A stretch of 64,000 nt of DNA from Neocallimastix lanati (nom. inval.) (taxonomy: Eukaryota; Neocallimastigomycota; Neocallimastigomycetes; Neocallimastigales; Neocallimastigaceae), in the NCBI GenBank assembly GCA_016946835.1, contig JACVTC010000143.1, forward strand, positions 1-64,000. The letters run 5' to 3'. Made by a program: the position numbers and the translations under genes. Shown piece by piece: positions 37,388 through 59,264 of the stretch. Under the pieces are notes generated by a model. It had not been told where the DNA came from and searched no databases. It saw only the letters and a list, made by a program, of their open reading frames with translations. Each line of letters opens with the position of its first letter. The first letter of the stretch is position 1.

Positions 37388-40300
37388 ATGTCTAACGAAA
37401 CCAAATTAAGAACTGAAGATATTCTCAATAAGGATAACTTCGAAAACTGGGAATTCCTTATTAAAAACATTCTCAAATCTTTAAAAATTTTACAGTATGT
37501 AAATGAGAATGTAATCGGTAAATTAAATGATAAGCTTAAGGAGGAAAAGGGAAAACCCAAATCCGACGAAACCGTCAAAGCTATCAAGGACTTGGAAAAG
37601 GATATCAAAGAAGCTGAAACTCAAGATGCCTTAGCCAGTACCATTATCAGTAAAAATGTAAGTCAAGAAGTTTTGAGCTACATAAGATATCTTACCACCG
37701 CCTATGATATTATGGAAAAATTAAAGGTCTTATATGGAAAAAAGAAAACTGCTGATCTCAACTACTGGTTGAAGAAGTTATATTCTTTAAAAGCCAAAAA
37801 TCTTTCGGAATGCAAGGATATCATTAATCAAATTAAAGAAATCTTTGAAGTAATGGATAAGAACAATATCAGACTCGGAACTTGGGAAAAGATCAGGGTT
37901 TTATATCTGTCTTATCCAAAAGTTTTAAGAGACCTTATTCATCCTAGTGGAACAGAAGCAGTTGATGACTTCCTCGAAGAGTCAATCAACAAGATTAATT
38001 TCCACATTTTCCTGCATAGTGCTATCAATTTCGATAGAAGCGTCACAGATAAAGGTGACTTCATGGATATTGATAACATTGAGTCAAGCGGTTCAAAAAA
38101 TAATAAAACCAGACCAAGTCCGGAGCCAAACTATTGTTACCTGTGCAAAATGTTTGGACATACTACCGATGAATGTAGATTTAACCTTATCAACAAAAAC
38201 AGGAACAGATCGACTCAAAAAGGCAAGAAGCAATCAAACAAAAAGAAAACTAAAATTAATAAAAGGAAAGGTAAAAATAGCCACCAAAAATCAATTGCAA
38301 ACGTCGAATATGAAGAACGAAATTCTGATGAAGAACTTTCCTTAGAAGAACTTAGGACCATGTATGATAAAAATTTAGACAGCTTTGAGCCGTTAGAAGA
38401 AAAAAAGAACACTAAAGAAAACTACGAAAATAAATGCATTTCTTTAGTATTAAATTCTTCAGAAGATACAACGATTTGGACCTTTGATACTGGTGCTTCA
38501 GAACACATTACCAATAACAAAGATATCCTCTCAAACTTTAGAGAAGAAAAGATCTCTATACAGTGTGCAAATAATTCAATCTGTGAGTTTGACGGGGTTG
38601 GTACCTATGAAGGAAGTATTAATGGTTACAACATAAAATTCGAAAATGTCCTCTATTCTAAACAAGTTAACAAGAATCTTCTGAGTGGAATTAAACTTGC
38701 GAAGAATGGATTAAAATGTAACATTAAATCCAGGAGAGACAAAGTTTTTCTCACTTTAAAAACCACACTTGAAAACAAAAGAACAATTAACATAGGCACA
38801 TTTAAAGCTAATAAAAACAATACAATTCATATACTTACGAAGAATAAATCGAATTTAAAGAATTGTATTGACATCGTTTCACCTGAAGAAACAATGGACA
38901 TAAATGACCAGTCTAAAATGCTATGGCATAGAAGACTTGGACATTTTTATCAAGACAATTTAACTAAATATCTAAAACTCCACAATGTCAAAATTAATGA
39001 ATGCTTAAATTGTAAAATTGCCAAATTAAATAGGAAACCCCATAATGGAGACACTCCAAAGGCAAAGCATCCACTAGACGTAATCCATTCTGATGTTATC
39101 GGCCCTATTTCAAAATCATACTCAGGGAAAAGGTATGTTCTTACTTTTATTGACGAATATACTCGCAAAAGTTGGATCTTTCTCTTGGAAAACAAATCAG
39201 AAGTTCCAAGAACAATTATAAATTTCTTTACTTACTTAAATAATCAATTCTATTATAATATTAAAACTTTTCGTTCGGATCAAGGTACTGAATATAACAA
39301 TAAAAAGGTACTAAACTACTGCAAGGAACACGGTATTATAAAAACATTTTCACCACCATACAATCCTCAAAACAACGGGATTGCTGAACGATTCAACTAC
39401 ACCATTGTAAATTGTGCAAAAACTTTAATTCAGTGGAGCAAAATGTCTAGTGTGTTTTGGGATTACGCTATCAAATATGCAAATTTACTTTATAACATAA
39501 CTCCACATAAAGGAATTGGAAATAAAATTCCAAATGAAATCTATTATAACAAAAAGATCAGTCTTAAATATATTAAAGTTTTTGGTTGTGATGCCTACTA
39601 TAAAGATTTTTCACAAGGAAAAATGAAATTTGATAGCAACAGTAAAAAAGGCGTATTTTTAGGAATAAGCATTGAATCCAATTGCTATATAATTATGGAT
39701 TCAAAGGACTACAGTATTCACTTAGTAAGAGAAGCAGTATTTGATGAAGAAACTCCATCAAATTTAACAACCAAGATACGCAACAATAAATTACCAACCA
39801 ACATTTTCAATAACGACAATTATATTTACGAATTACCAATTATCAACTCTAACGAAAATGAAAATACATACGATGATTCTGGAAAATTGATATACAATGA
39901 AGAATCTAATGAAGAATCTAATGAAGAAAATACAGAATCCAAAGAAAATAATTCTTCATCAAGAAAAGGTAAGGAATCAGAAATTGATTCACCTGTTTCA
40001 TCTATTAAAAACAATAATATTAATAAAATTATAAATACTCCTATTACTAACAACAAGAAAGATGAGAATAATAACTCTGCTAAAGGTAAGGAACCTGAAG
40101 ACAATTATCTAAATGATGAAAAAATTGAATCCATTGATGATCTCGCTTCAGATTTCCAATCTATTAGTGTTTCAAATGATGAATCAAATTTCTCTGGGGA
40201 CATTTCTTTAGAAAAGGATAAAATAAAATTTAATCCATCCACTAAAAGAAAGTCATCAACTTGTAATATTTCACCTACCAAAAAGAAGATTAACTTAAAC

Positions 40301-42031
40301 AATGAAATATTAAACACTGTTCCCCTTAAACATAAATTGATTCATTCCGAACATCCAGAGAGTAAGAAATTAAGACTATCCATGAATGAATCGCATAAAT
40401 GACCTGGAAACCCTATTCAATCCAACAGTAACAAAAAGCACAAGATCTCCCTCGACAATGTTGAAACTTCTAAAAGATGTATTACTGAAACACCTCTTTC
40501 ATATAAACAAGCCATCACGCGTTCAGATAAAATCCGGTGGATAGAAGCTATGAATTCCGAATTACAAAACTTCTATGACAACCGAACCATGATTTTTGTT
40601 AAATCGCTTCCTCCTGATGTTAAACCCATAACTACTAAGTGGGTCTATACTCTCAAAAAGGACGGTAATGGTAATATCTCAAAATACAAGGCTCGTCTGG
40701 TTGCTCGTGGTTTCACCCAGAGAAAGGGAATTGATTATAACTTAACATATTCTCCTACCCTTAGTTTAGATAGCCTAAAACTTATAATTGCGCTTGCTTC
40801 AAAATTCAATTGGGATCTTATGCAGCTTGATATTAAAGCTGCCTATCTTAATGCTCCGTTGGATAAGGATATTTATGTTAATATCCCCCCTGGTGACAAG
40901 AATTTTGGTAAAGGTTATTGGCTTCTTAGAAAAGCTTTATACGGATTAAAACAGTCAGGTCGCCAATGGCACATCCACTTCACAAACGTTCTCAAAAATA
41001 ATGGTTTCACTCAATTGACATCTGAACCATGTATTTTTGTTAAAATGGAGGGAGGAAGAGCTGTCTGTATTATTGGAGTTTACGTGGATGACTTATTAAT
41101 AACAGGAATAAAATACTATATAAATAAAATTATTAAAAGAATTAAGAAAAACTTTAAAGTTTCAAAATTCAGTGAAGCAGATTATATTTTAGGAATTAAT
41201 ATTGAAAAGGAAAATTCAAGCTACGTAATTTCTCAAATTCAATTAATAAATGATATATTACAAAAATTCAAAGTTAAAAATATAAGAAAGTCAAAAACGC
41301 CTTGTTCAAGCATCTTAAATTCAGCAAAGAATAATGAACCATTCGATAAAACAACATTTAAAAGTGCAATCGGATCGTTAATCTATCTAGCCAGGTGTAC
41401 CCGTCCAGATATTACTTACGCTGTAGGAAAGATTGCTAGAAATTCTGAGAATCCTACCATAGCTGATTGGAAAATGGTAATAAATATATTAAAATACTTA
41501 AATTATACTAAATACTACAAAATTAAATATAAAGGACAGGGGGAAATTATGGCATATACTGATGCTGACTACGCTGGTGACCCAAAAGATAGGAAATCTA
41601 CTTCGGGGTATATAATATCAATGAATAATGATCCAATATGTTGGCAATCCAAGAAACAAACAGTAGTTGCCACATCTACCGCGGAAGCTGAATACATTGC
41701 TACCGCTGAATGTACTAAAAAGGTTTTATGGATCCGAAATATTTTATATGAAATATTCAACATTAAAAAACCAATAAAAATATTCACTGATAACTTAGTA
41801 AGTAAAACGACAATAGAAAACGGTGAACTCAACAATAAATTAAAACATATAGAAATAAAATTTTACTTCAATAAAGATAATATCAAAAATAACAGAATAA
41901 AATTAGAATACATCAATACCGAAAGGATGTTAGCCGATCCATTAACAAAAGATTTTAATGGACCAAAAATGACTAAGTTTACAAACCAAATCTTTGACAA
42001 GCAAACATTCTGGTCTGAGGGGGAATGTTAG
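37388..42031 (+). CDS. gag-pol: Ty1/copia Gag-Pol with one in-frame UGA
   Basis: 1548 codons in one frame, with TGA at 40400-40402 (codon 1005). Part 1 (37388-40402): gag of the UBN2 type; CCHC knuckle from Cys 250 (CYLCKMFGHTTDEC); protease FDTGASEHITNN with Asp 367; integrase zinc finger (WHRRLGHF ... CLNCK); DDE core (IHSDVIGP, FRSDQGTEY, GIAERFN). Part 2 (40403-42031): RT with KARLVARGFTQ, QLDIKAAYLNA and YVDDLLITG; RNase H with YTDADYAGDPKDRKSTSGY, STAEAEYIA and HIEIKFYF. The final TAG lies in the first six bases of the 3' LTR. All catalytic motifs look intact, so the UGA (context AAA-UGA-CCU) is either a recent nonsense change or a readthrough site. The second part could also start at the ATG at 40550. 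Confidence 0.9.
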
Positions 42032-42285
42032 AATACAAAGAAAAATATATTAAATTTATATTAAAATAATTTATGTGTATTAATTAAATTAAAAGATATT
42101 TTTATAATACAACGAACTCGTTGTTAAGCTAATACAATGAAATATATTATGTAATAATTTCTCGTTATATTTTTATTTAGCCACAAATAGTATAAATACA
42201 AATGTAATCTCATAAATTTTAAAAATCAAGTAATTACTCATATTAAAATAAATAAACTTTAATCAATAAAATATTTTATAAACAA

Positions 42286-42287
<2 letters not shown>
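42026..42287 (+). repeat. 3' LTR of the copia element
   Basis: 262 bases matching 37091-37352 except one base. Its first bases TGTTAG supply the stop codon of gag-pol. Confidence 0.9.
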
Positions 42288-42384
<97 letters not shown>

Positions 42385-42890
42385 GTTGTTGTTGTCGTTT
42401 AAAGATTTATTTCTATGTATATCTATACCAAAAATTACAGTATTAATAATATTAAATAGATATTATTTCTATTTTTATAATATAAAATTTATATTAATAA
42501 TTTTTCTTTTATTATTATTAAATAAATAATAAACGAAAAATAATTAAATATCAATTAATGAAAATAAAATAAAAAAAAAAAAAAAAACATATAATATATA
42601 TGAATTTTATTATGGGAAATTTTATTTACATTGATTAATATTATTTTATGATGGTTTAAAATAATAATAATTATATAAATTATATATATATATATATATA
42701 TAATATATATATTTTCTCTATATAAATTAAATAATTAATAAGTAAAAAAAAAAAAAAAAAAAAATTTTTATAAGGTTAAGATATAATAAAAAATAAAAAA
42801 TGGTAATAATATTATTATTAAAATCAAGATAATAATAAAAAAAAAAGTAATTAAAAGAATAGTAACAAAAGGTTAATTTATATTTTAATA

Positions 42891-42939
<49 letters not shown>

Positions 42940-43594
42940 ACATATATAAGAGATAAGCATTATATTTAATAACATCATCATTAATTAAATATAAATATAA
43001 TATTATTTTCTATTATTATTACTATTAACAATAATAAAAAAAAAAAAGTAATTAAAAGAATAGTAACAAAAGGTTAATTTATATTTTAATATGTAAAAAA
43101 AAAAAAAAAAAAACTACATATATAAGAGATAAGCATTATATTTAATAACATCATCATTAATTAAATATAAATATAATATTATTTTCTATTATTATTACTA
43201 TTAACCTTTTTTTTTTTTTTTTTTTGGTTAATAAGTAATAAATAAATAAATTAATAAATATAAATATATATATATATATAATTATGATTTAAATGATAGA
43301 AATAAAAGCAAAAATTAATAAATGAATAGATGATGTTATAATATACTATATTATATTATATATTTATATAATTAGGAAAAGATAGATAAAATAATAATAA
43401 TAATAATAATAAATTAGTAAAAGAATAAATAGACTTTAATTATATTTATTTCTATATTTATCAAAAGATAGTATATATATATATATATATATTATTTTTT
43501 TAATCTTGCTTTGTTTTAATTATTATTATTATTATTATTATTTTTTAATGCTTATCAAATAATGATTATATATATATATATTTTTTTTTCTTCT

Positions 43595-43633
<39 letters not shown>

Positions 43634-43748
43634 TCTTTGTTTTCATGTTTTATGTTCTTGATTTTATTTTCATTTTTATTTATTTTTTTTATTTTATTTT
43701 TTTTTTATTTTTTTTTTTTTTATTTTTTTTTTTTTTTTTTTTTTTTAA
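42288..43748. other. AT-rich intergenic region with microsatellites
   Basis: Starts with (ATTT)n and (ATT)n to about 42385. Holds the tandem duplication at 42831-43205 and several poly-A/T runs. No gene seen. Confidence 0.5.
42831..43205. repeat. Tandem direct duplication, two units
   Basis: Units at about 42831-43029 and 43030-43205 match almost base for base (AGTAATTAAAAGAATAGTAA ... ATTACTATTAAC); length differs mainly in the central A-run (about 43 against 18). Confidence 0.85.
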
Positions 43749-51547
<7,799 letters not shown>

Positions 51548-53000
51548 ATTTATAAAATTTTGCAATAAATTATTTTAATAATATAATAAAAATTTCAGTA
51601 ATTTTCCTTTTTTTTTTTTTTTATTATTAATAACAATATATTATTATTATTTATATTGTTATTATTATTATAATTAATTGTTATTTATTATATTTTGATT
51701 ATTTTTATATCAAATTATTTTGTTATTTAACAATATTATAGCATGATTTTTCTTTATTTATTGAATCCCTTAAAAAATATTTGAAATATTGTTAGCAATT
51801 TAATATTTTTGATTAAATAAATAGAAATATTATTATATTAAAATTTTTATTATTGTTTTTTATTTGCGTTTTTGTAATGTATTACTTTATTGTATAACTT
51901 TTTTATTTTATTCTTTTTTGTATTTATATATTAAAAAAAAAATCAAAAATCGAGATTTTTAAAGATTTTATAATTATTAACAAAAATAATAAATATATTG
52001 TTTATACGTTAAGAATTAAATAATTTTGTCAAAGATATATGATTATAACAAATTTCTTCATCATATTAAAATCTTTACAATGGATGTAGATGTATTGAAA
52101 GAATTAAATTTTAAATTATATTTGCTATTTTTTTTTTTTTTCAAAATTTCATTTTATTAAAACACATTATGAACAATATACAATAACAAAAAAATATATA
52201 AATATAGATATAAACATTAATATTAAATATAAAATATTACATATTAAATATTAAATATTAAATATTAAATATTAAATATTAAATATTAAATATTAAATAT
52301 TAAATATTAAATATTAAAAAAAATAAATATTAATTATTGAGTAGTAGTAGAATAATTTCGTTTATCCTTTTTTTATTATTTCAATATTATTTATTATTAA
52401 TCAAAAAAAGTTTTTCTTATTATGATTACATTTACTTCTATACTTGTTTTTATTTTTATATGCTTCTATTCTAATATATAGGTCTCCATATACTTCAATA
52501 TATTATCACACTCTCAAAATTAATAACTTTAAAATATAATAAAATTATGAATTTATTTTTTTATTATTCTAATATATTAAAATATATTGATAGAATATTT
52601 AATATATAGTTTAATTATATTGAATATTTTAATTATTTCAAAAGAAAAAAAATTTTTTTATAAAAAAGAAATTCCAAATTTATTAACTGCAATATATTAA
52701 AATTCAATAGTTCATGGGGAAAAAAATATAAAAATTAAAAATATTGAATTGGATATTTAATTATAAGTATAAATCATAATATATATAATTAATTACATTA
52801 ATTTAATAACATATAAAATATAGTTGATATTACTATTATTATTTAAAATTTTAATTTTATATTTAATATTATTATATATTATTTATTATTACTTATGTAT
52901 TGTTTATTATTTATTATTTATGGTTCATTATTTATTATTAATTATTTATAATTTTATTATATATTATCAATTATTTAATTTTTAATTATTTAATTATTGT

Positions 53001-53031
<31 letters not shown>

Positions 53032-53830
53032 TAATTTATAATTTTATTATTTATTATTTATTTATTATTCATTATTTAATATTTAATATTTAATATTTAT
53101 AATTTATAATTTTATTACTTATTTATTATTCATTATTTCATTATTTCATATTTCATTATTTATTATTTAGAATTAATGATTTAACATTACTTCATATATA
53201 TAAATTTATGCTTTATATATTTAAGTATAAATATATATCTTTAATTATAATCATAATCATTCAAACGTTATAACAATAATTTTTTTTTTTTTTAAATTAA
53301 TATACAAAATGAAAGAGAAGATGAAAAAGAAGATAAAAAAAAAATATTAATAATAATAGTTCAATAAAAAAGAATTAAAAATTTTATTTTATTCTTATAT
53401 CTTTTTTTTATTTTTTTTTTTTTTTTTTTTTTTTTTGAATTTTTGTTTCAGCTTTATATTATTATAGTATAGATTTAAATTAATTAGACAAAAGAATTAA
53501 TATTTTTAAAATAAATTTAATACAAAACTAATACTCCTAAAATAAATAAAATATAATAATAAAGATTTTTTTTTTTTTTTATATTTAAATTTTAATATTA
53601 GTATTAGTATTAATTTTTATATTATTTGTAATGATATAGTATATCAATTTTTTAAGGGAAAAATAAATAAATATATATATCAATTACATTACTTCAAAAT
53701 AATTTATTTATAATTAATATTCGTATTATTTTTATCTATTTTTTGTATTTTAATTTTTATTTTTTGCTTTGATAAATTAAAATAACAATAATAATAATAA
53801 TAATAATAATATTGTTATTATTAAAATAAA
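51548..53830. other. AT-rich intergenic region
   Basis: Lies between two minus-strand genes, so probably holds the receptor promoter and the 3' end of the HAD gene. Contains a heptamer array at 52228-52316 and runs of TTTA/ATTT near 52990-53170. No gene seen. Confidence 0.5.
52228..52316. repeat. Heptamer tandem repeat (ATTAAAT)n
   Basis: About twelve perfect or near-perfect copies of the seven-base unit ATTAAAT. Confidence 0.88.
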
Positions 53831-54800
53831 TTAATTTTCATTCTCGTTTAAAAGATTTTCCTGTGATAAAATAAATTTTACACTGTCTAATACATTGTTT
53901 ACAACAGTTTTAGCTGGATAGTGTTTATCATTTTCACCAACTTTAAATACTCCTGTACGAACCAAAATGGAATGCCATCCATAATTATTTGCACTATATT
54001 TTTATTAATTATATTACAAATTTAATTTAGATATTTTATTTTTAGATAATAGTTAAAATTAAATTATTTAATGAAATTATTACACCAAAAATCAGTATGA
54101 TATATTTTATATTTAATTAGCTTTGATGTTCATGTGAAATAAAATTATAATATGATAAAATAGAAATAGCTTACCCTAAAATATCAACACTTGGATTATC
54201 ACCAACAGCATAAACATTTGATACTTCTTCATTTAAATACTGCTTTGAATACTTTTCTAATAGATCCTTAGTATAATCATAAGTCGTTTTTTCTGGTTTA
54301 CCATATTGAATAATTTCTACAGTCTTTCCTGTTAACTCCTATTTATTGACATTCATTAAATATTTATATATACATATATATTTATTTAAAAATAAAAAAA
54401 TATATATATATATATAAATCATTATAATTCATTGGATTAATATAAATATAAATTTAAATATTATATATCTTAAAATATATATATATATAACTATTATTGT
54501 AAACTATTTTACCTTAAAAAGCTTTGAAAAAGCTATCTTAAACGCTCCTTGACCAAAACGTGATAATGGGAAATCATTAGACCATAAAAGATCTGCAGCA
54601 GCGAAATAACATGGAACCGCTTGTTTTTCAAATGGAATTTGTTGAGTTCCAAGTTTACCATTTATAGAACGCAATATATCACATGCAATTTGAATATCTT
54701 GACCCCACTATTAATATAATATAGAAAAAAAGATATATTTAATTAGTACTATATTAATAAACTTGAATAAATAATACTTAAAATATATAAATAAATAAAT

Positions 54801-54838
<38 letters not shown>

Positions 54839-55830
54839 GTGCTTGAGTCATTGAACATCAAAACGGATCCAAAGAATTCATTATCTAAATCATATGGACA
54901 ATCAAGCATTTTCTGATTTTCAAATGGCCATATAGATGGTCTCCAAGATATAATTTCTTTCGTTATAATAGGTTTCTTAAAACCATAGGATTTTGCAACA
55001 TCTTTACAAGTATCTATATTAAAAATTTTATTTCATTTTATTTATTTTTTTTTTTTATTATTAAAAATTGTTATCTATATATTATTTTTATTTATAATTA
55101 AAAAACTATTTATACTTTGTAAAATAAATAATTTATTCAAAATATTTATATATATATATTATATAATAAATCATAATAAAAATTTTATATTATAATAGCC
55201 TGTGAAAATAATAAATAATAAAATAATAAATCACATATGATAAAATATTAAAAATAATTTACCTGGACCAATAACTAAGGCAATTTTATTTTTAATTTCA
55301 TCTGGTACCATTCTCATAGGTGAATGACCTAAAACAATTTGCTCTTCATGAATTGGTACTCCAAAACGTTGTGAAAGCTCTTGAGCCTTTTTTTTTTCAG
55401 TCTTACCACCTCCATTAGTTAAGAACATATATGGAATATTAAGTTTATCTAGTAATTTTAAAGCTTTATGTGTTTCTGGTAAAACATTTTTACCTTTAAC
55501 TAATACACCATCAACATCAAAAACGATTCCTGGTTTCTTATGATTATAAATATCAATATTAATTTTTTTGTCAAATTGTGAAGATTTAAGATTGGTCTTT
55601 TGTGGATTAATTAGTATTTCAACTTTTTTTAAATTATTAATTTTGGCATTTGGTAATTCCGTTTTAATATTTAAATTTAATTTATTTGCTGTGGTGCTTG
55701 ATATTTCTGAATTAATTTTTGCATTATGAAATTGATTTATTAATAATTTATTAATACAAGATTCTAACGTAACCTTATTTAAAGTATTAATACTGGTATT
55801 GTTTAAGGGGTTATAAAGTAATGAATTCAT
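53831..55830 (-). CDS. HAD-family hydrolase, CECR5/YKR070W-like
   Basis: Five exons with closing phases: 55263-55830, 54838-55013, 54513-54707, 54175-54338, 53831-53993 (421 residues). The first 95 residues are Asn/Lys/Leu-rich without acidic clusters and could be an organelle targeting region. From about residue 98 the HAD core begins: motif I FDVDGVLVKGKNVLPE with nucleophile Asp, motif II MFLTNGGG, then the late AVGDNPSVDI acidic motif. This order with a substrate cap between motifs II and III is the class IIA HAD layout of human CECR5/HDHD5 and yeast YKR070W (mitochondrial, substrate unknown). The intron before exon 2 is unusual in ending its upstream exon with GGTCCAG. The third intron (54708-54837) contains a long A-run just after GT. 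A phosphatase role is inferred from family only. Confidence 0.85.
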
Positions 55831-56603
55831 TTTCTTATTATTTTTTTTTTATCTTTTTTTTATTTGATTTTATTGTCTTTTATTATTTATTTATTTATTT
55901 ATTTATTTTATCTTTTCATTTCTTTTAATTATTATTAAATAATTGAAATTCTGTATTAAGAAATTAAATTTCAAATAAATAATATAATTTTTATACTTTT
56001 AAAATAATTTATGACCATATAAATGATTATTTTTTTTTATTTTTTTTTTATTTTTATTTTTATTTTTTCGCGTTCTCTATTAGTTTTTGAAAGCTTTAGT
56101 AACGAATGAATAAAAAATAAGAGTTACTGATATAATATATAAAATTATAAAAAAAGGTTCCAAATAATATAAATTCAAATACTATATTTAATGTTTATGC
56201 TAATAATTATTATTTTTGTTAAAAAATGATATTTATTATTAGTGTAATATATAAAATAATTATATATATAAAATTTTAATATTTTTCCTTATACATTTCC
56301 TTATACATATAATATATATAATAATAATGAAAAAAATAAAAACCTGTTAAATATTCATATATATATATAAAGAAGATGAATTTGATGTCATTTATTATTT
56401 ATTATATATATTATTTCATTATATTTATTCATTTATTTATTATTTTTTTTAATTATTATTATTATTATTATTATTAAATTAAAATATTTTTTAAAAGTAA
56501 AAAATAAAATTTAATTTTAATAATATTAATAAAAACAACAATAATTTTTTTTTAGAAAGGCGAAGATAAATTTTAAAAAGAAATATTTTTTAATTTTCAA
56601 TTA

Positions 56604-56634
<31 letters not shown>

Positions 56635-58119
56635 AATTAATTATATATTAATTATTTTAGGAAGATCAAAATTTTATTAACAATTTTAATTATTTTTAAT
56701 TATTAAAATTATATATTAAATATATGTAAATATAATTTATTCATAATAATATAAATACATACTATTTTAATTATATAGATTTTACATTAACTAATATAAT
56801 ATTAAAATTATAATAATTATAAAATTTATATTTTATATTTATAAAATCTTAAATTAATTTTTAAATAATTCATAATCAAATGTTAAAATATTTACATCAA
56901 TTATAATTGAAAATAAGTTTTTAAAATATTTAAATATTAATTATAATTGAAAATAAATTTATATTACTATAATTTGGTATCTTCACCTAACCGTTAAGAC
57001 AAAATTTTCTTAAAATTCTGACACATATAAAAAAAAAAGAATAATTCATAATTTAAAAATTTAAAATAAAAAAATAAAAAATTGGATAATAATGTCAATA
57101 TATACATTATTAAATGTACAAAAATTTGTATAATAGATTTCATCCTTTGCGAATAGAAAGGATTCATATAGTATACATATATTCTACTATATTGAATAAA
57201 AAGTTTAACTACTCTTTTTATCCATATTTTTTTTAAAAAAAAAAGTGGAATTTTTTTTTTAACTTTAATTTTATTAAATTAAATCTAATAATTACAATAT
57301 AATATTTAAATGGCGTATATATATATTGGAATATAATGGATATAATAGAAATATGTTATTATAAATATGAATATATATGAACATTGAACATATCATAGTT
57401 CTTATTTTATTCATTATTGTATCAACTACCGCAAGATCAAGTTATGTAGTTAATTATAATTACAAATAGTATTTATATCGATTAATTTATTATACTTTTA
57501 TTCTCTAACTAGTTTATCAATATATTTAGTATAATCATTTTATTGATATTTAAAATAATAAAATAAAATATTAAATAAATAATAAAACAAATAATATATT
57601 AATATATTTAAAATCTTAGAATAAATATATATAGCTATTAATACTGATATTATTATCATTAGTGTAATTATTTTTTATTAAAATAATTAAAAATTACACT
57701 TATAATTTCTATTATTATTAATAATTATTTCCATTGATAATTTCTTGCATTATTAATAATTTCTACTATTAATTATTATTATTATTATTGCTAATCACAT
57801 AACTATTCATTAACTATTACTTTTACATTCCTATAAACTATTAATTATCAAAATAACAATTATTCTTATTAATAACTTTGTTTCTTATTATTATAAACAT
57901 ATTATTAATAGTAATAAATATAGATTTATTATTTAAATATTTTTTAGTTTTGATAAACTATATTAAATAATTAACTATATTTTATAAATATAAAGTTTAT
58001 TATTTTTTATTATTAATCATCTAAATTTAATTAAAAACTGTTTTAATACTTTTGATAATTTTTTATAATATTCATATAAAATTCATAGTAATCAATTAAT
58101 AATTTTACTTATTAATAAA
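55831..58119. other. AT-rich intergenic region
   Basis: No gene, tRNA or repeat family recognised. GC-containing words near 56070-56105, 56985-57015 and 57410-57440 are too short to interpret. Confidence 0.45.
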
Positions 58120-58183
58120 TTGCTATATCTTTACTTTGGTTTTTGTGTATGTACATATTTTTATTTATTTATTTTATTATTCA

Positions 58184-59202
58184 ATTATTTATTATTTATT
58201 ATTTATTATTTATTATTTATTATTATTTATTATTTATTATTTATTATTTATTATTTATTATTTATTATTTATTATTTATTATTTATTATTTATTATTTAT
58301 TATTTATTATTTATTATTTATTATTTATTATTTATTATTTATTATTTATTATTTATTATTTATTATTTATTATTTATTATTTATTATTTATTTATTATTT
58401 ATTTATTTATTATTTATTATTTATTATTTATTTATTATTTATTTATTATTTATTTATTATTTATTTATTATTTATTTATTATTTATTATTTATTATTTAT
58501 TATTTATTATTTATTTATTTATTATTTATTTATTATTTATTATTTATTATTTATTATTTATTATTTATTTATTATTTATTACTTATTTATTTATTATTTA
58601 TTATTTATTTATTATTTATTTATTATTTATTATTTATTATTTATTATTTATTATTTATTATTTATTTATTATTTATTATTTATTATTTATTATTTATTAT
58701 TTATTATTTATTATTTATTATTTATTATTTATTATTTATTATTTATTATTTATTATTTATTATTTATTTATTATTTATTTATTTATTATTTATTATTTAT
58801 TATTTATTTATTATTTATTTATTATTTATTTATTATTTATTTATTATTTATTTATTATTTATTATTTATTATTTATTATTTATTATTTATTTATTTATTA
58901 TTTATTTATTATTTATTATTTATTATTTATTATTTATTATTTATTTATTATTTATTACTTATTTATTTATTATTTATTATTTATTTATTATTTATTTATT
59001 ATTTATTATTTATTATTTATTATTTATTATTTATTATTTATTTATTATTTATTATTTATTATTTATTATTTATTATTTATTTATTTATTATTTATTATTT
59101 ATTATTTATTATTTATTATTTATTATTTATTTATTATTTATTACTTATTTATTTATTATTTATTATTTATTTATTATTTATTATTTATTTATTATTTATT
59201 TA
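58184..59202. repeat. 1-kb A/T minisatellite with higher-order structure
   Basis: Almost pure ATTATTT heptamers with interspersed TTTA steps. Rare ATTACTT variants at 58581, 58957 and 59143 and the pattern of TTTA steps around them show a higher-order unit of about 376 bases copied at least twice, with a partial third. The sequence has no stop in any plus-strand frame, so long Leu/Phe/Ile/Tyr frames here are artefacts. Confidence 0.92.
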
Positions 59203-59264
59203 TGTATTTCTGTTTTTTTTTTTTTATATTTTTATTTCCATATTTTAATATAAAAAAAATTTAA

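Larger units (their letters stand above)
37091..42287 (+). mobile_element. Nearly intact Ty1/copia retrotransposon
   Basis: LTRs of 262 bases at both ends with one substitution seen (37149 A, 42084 T), a tRNA-Lys-type primer-binding site, gag-protease-integrase-RT-RNase H in one frame and a purine-rich tract (GAGGGGGAA) before the 3' LTR. ATTAT at 37086-37090 and 42288-42292 fits a 5-bp target duplication, though it is a common word here. One in-frame TGA interrupts the polyprotein. Confidence 0.92.

Noticed and set aside
58120-59264. Three overlapping plus-strand frames of about 370 codons
   Set aside because: Pure consequence of an ATTATTT array that has no stop in any frame; composition is only Leu, Phe, Ile and Tyr.
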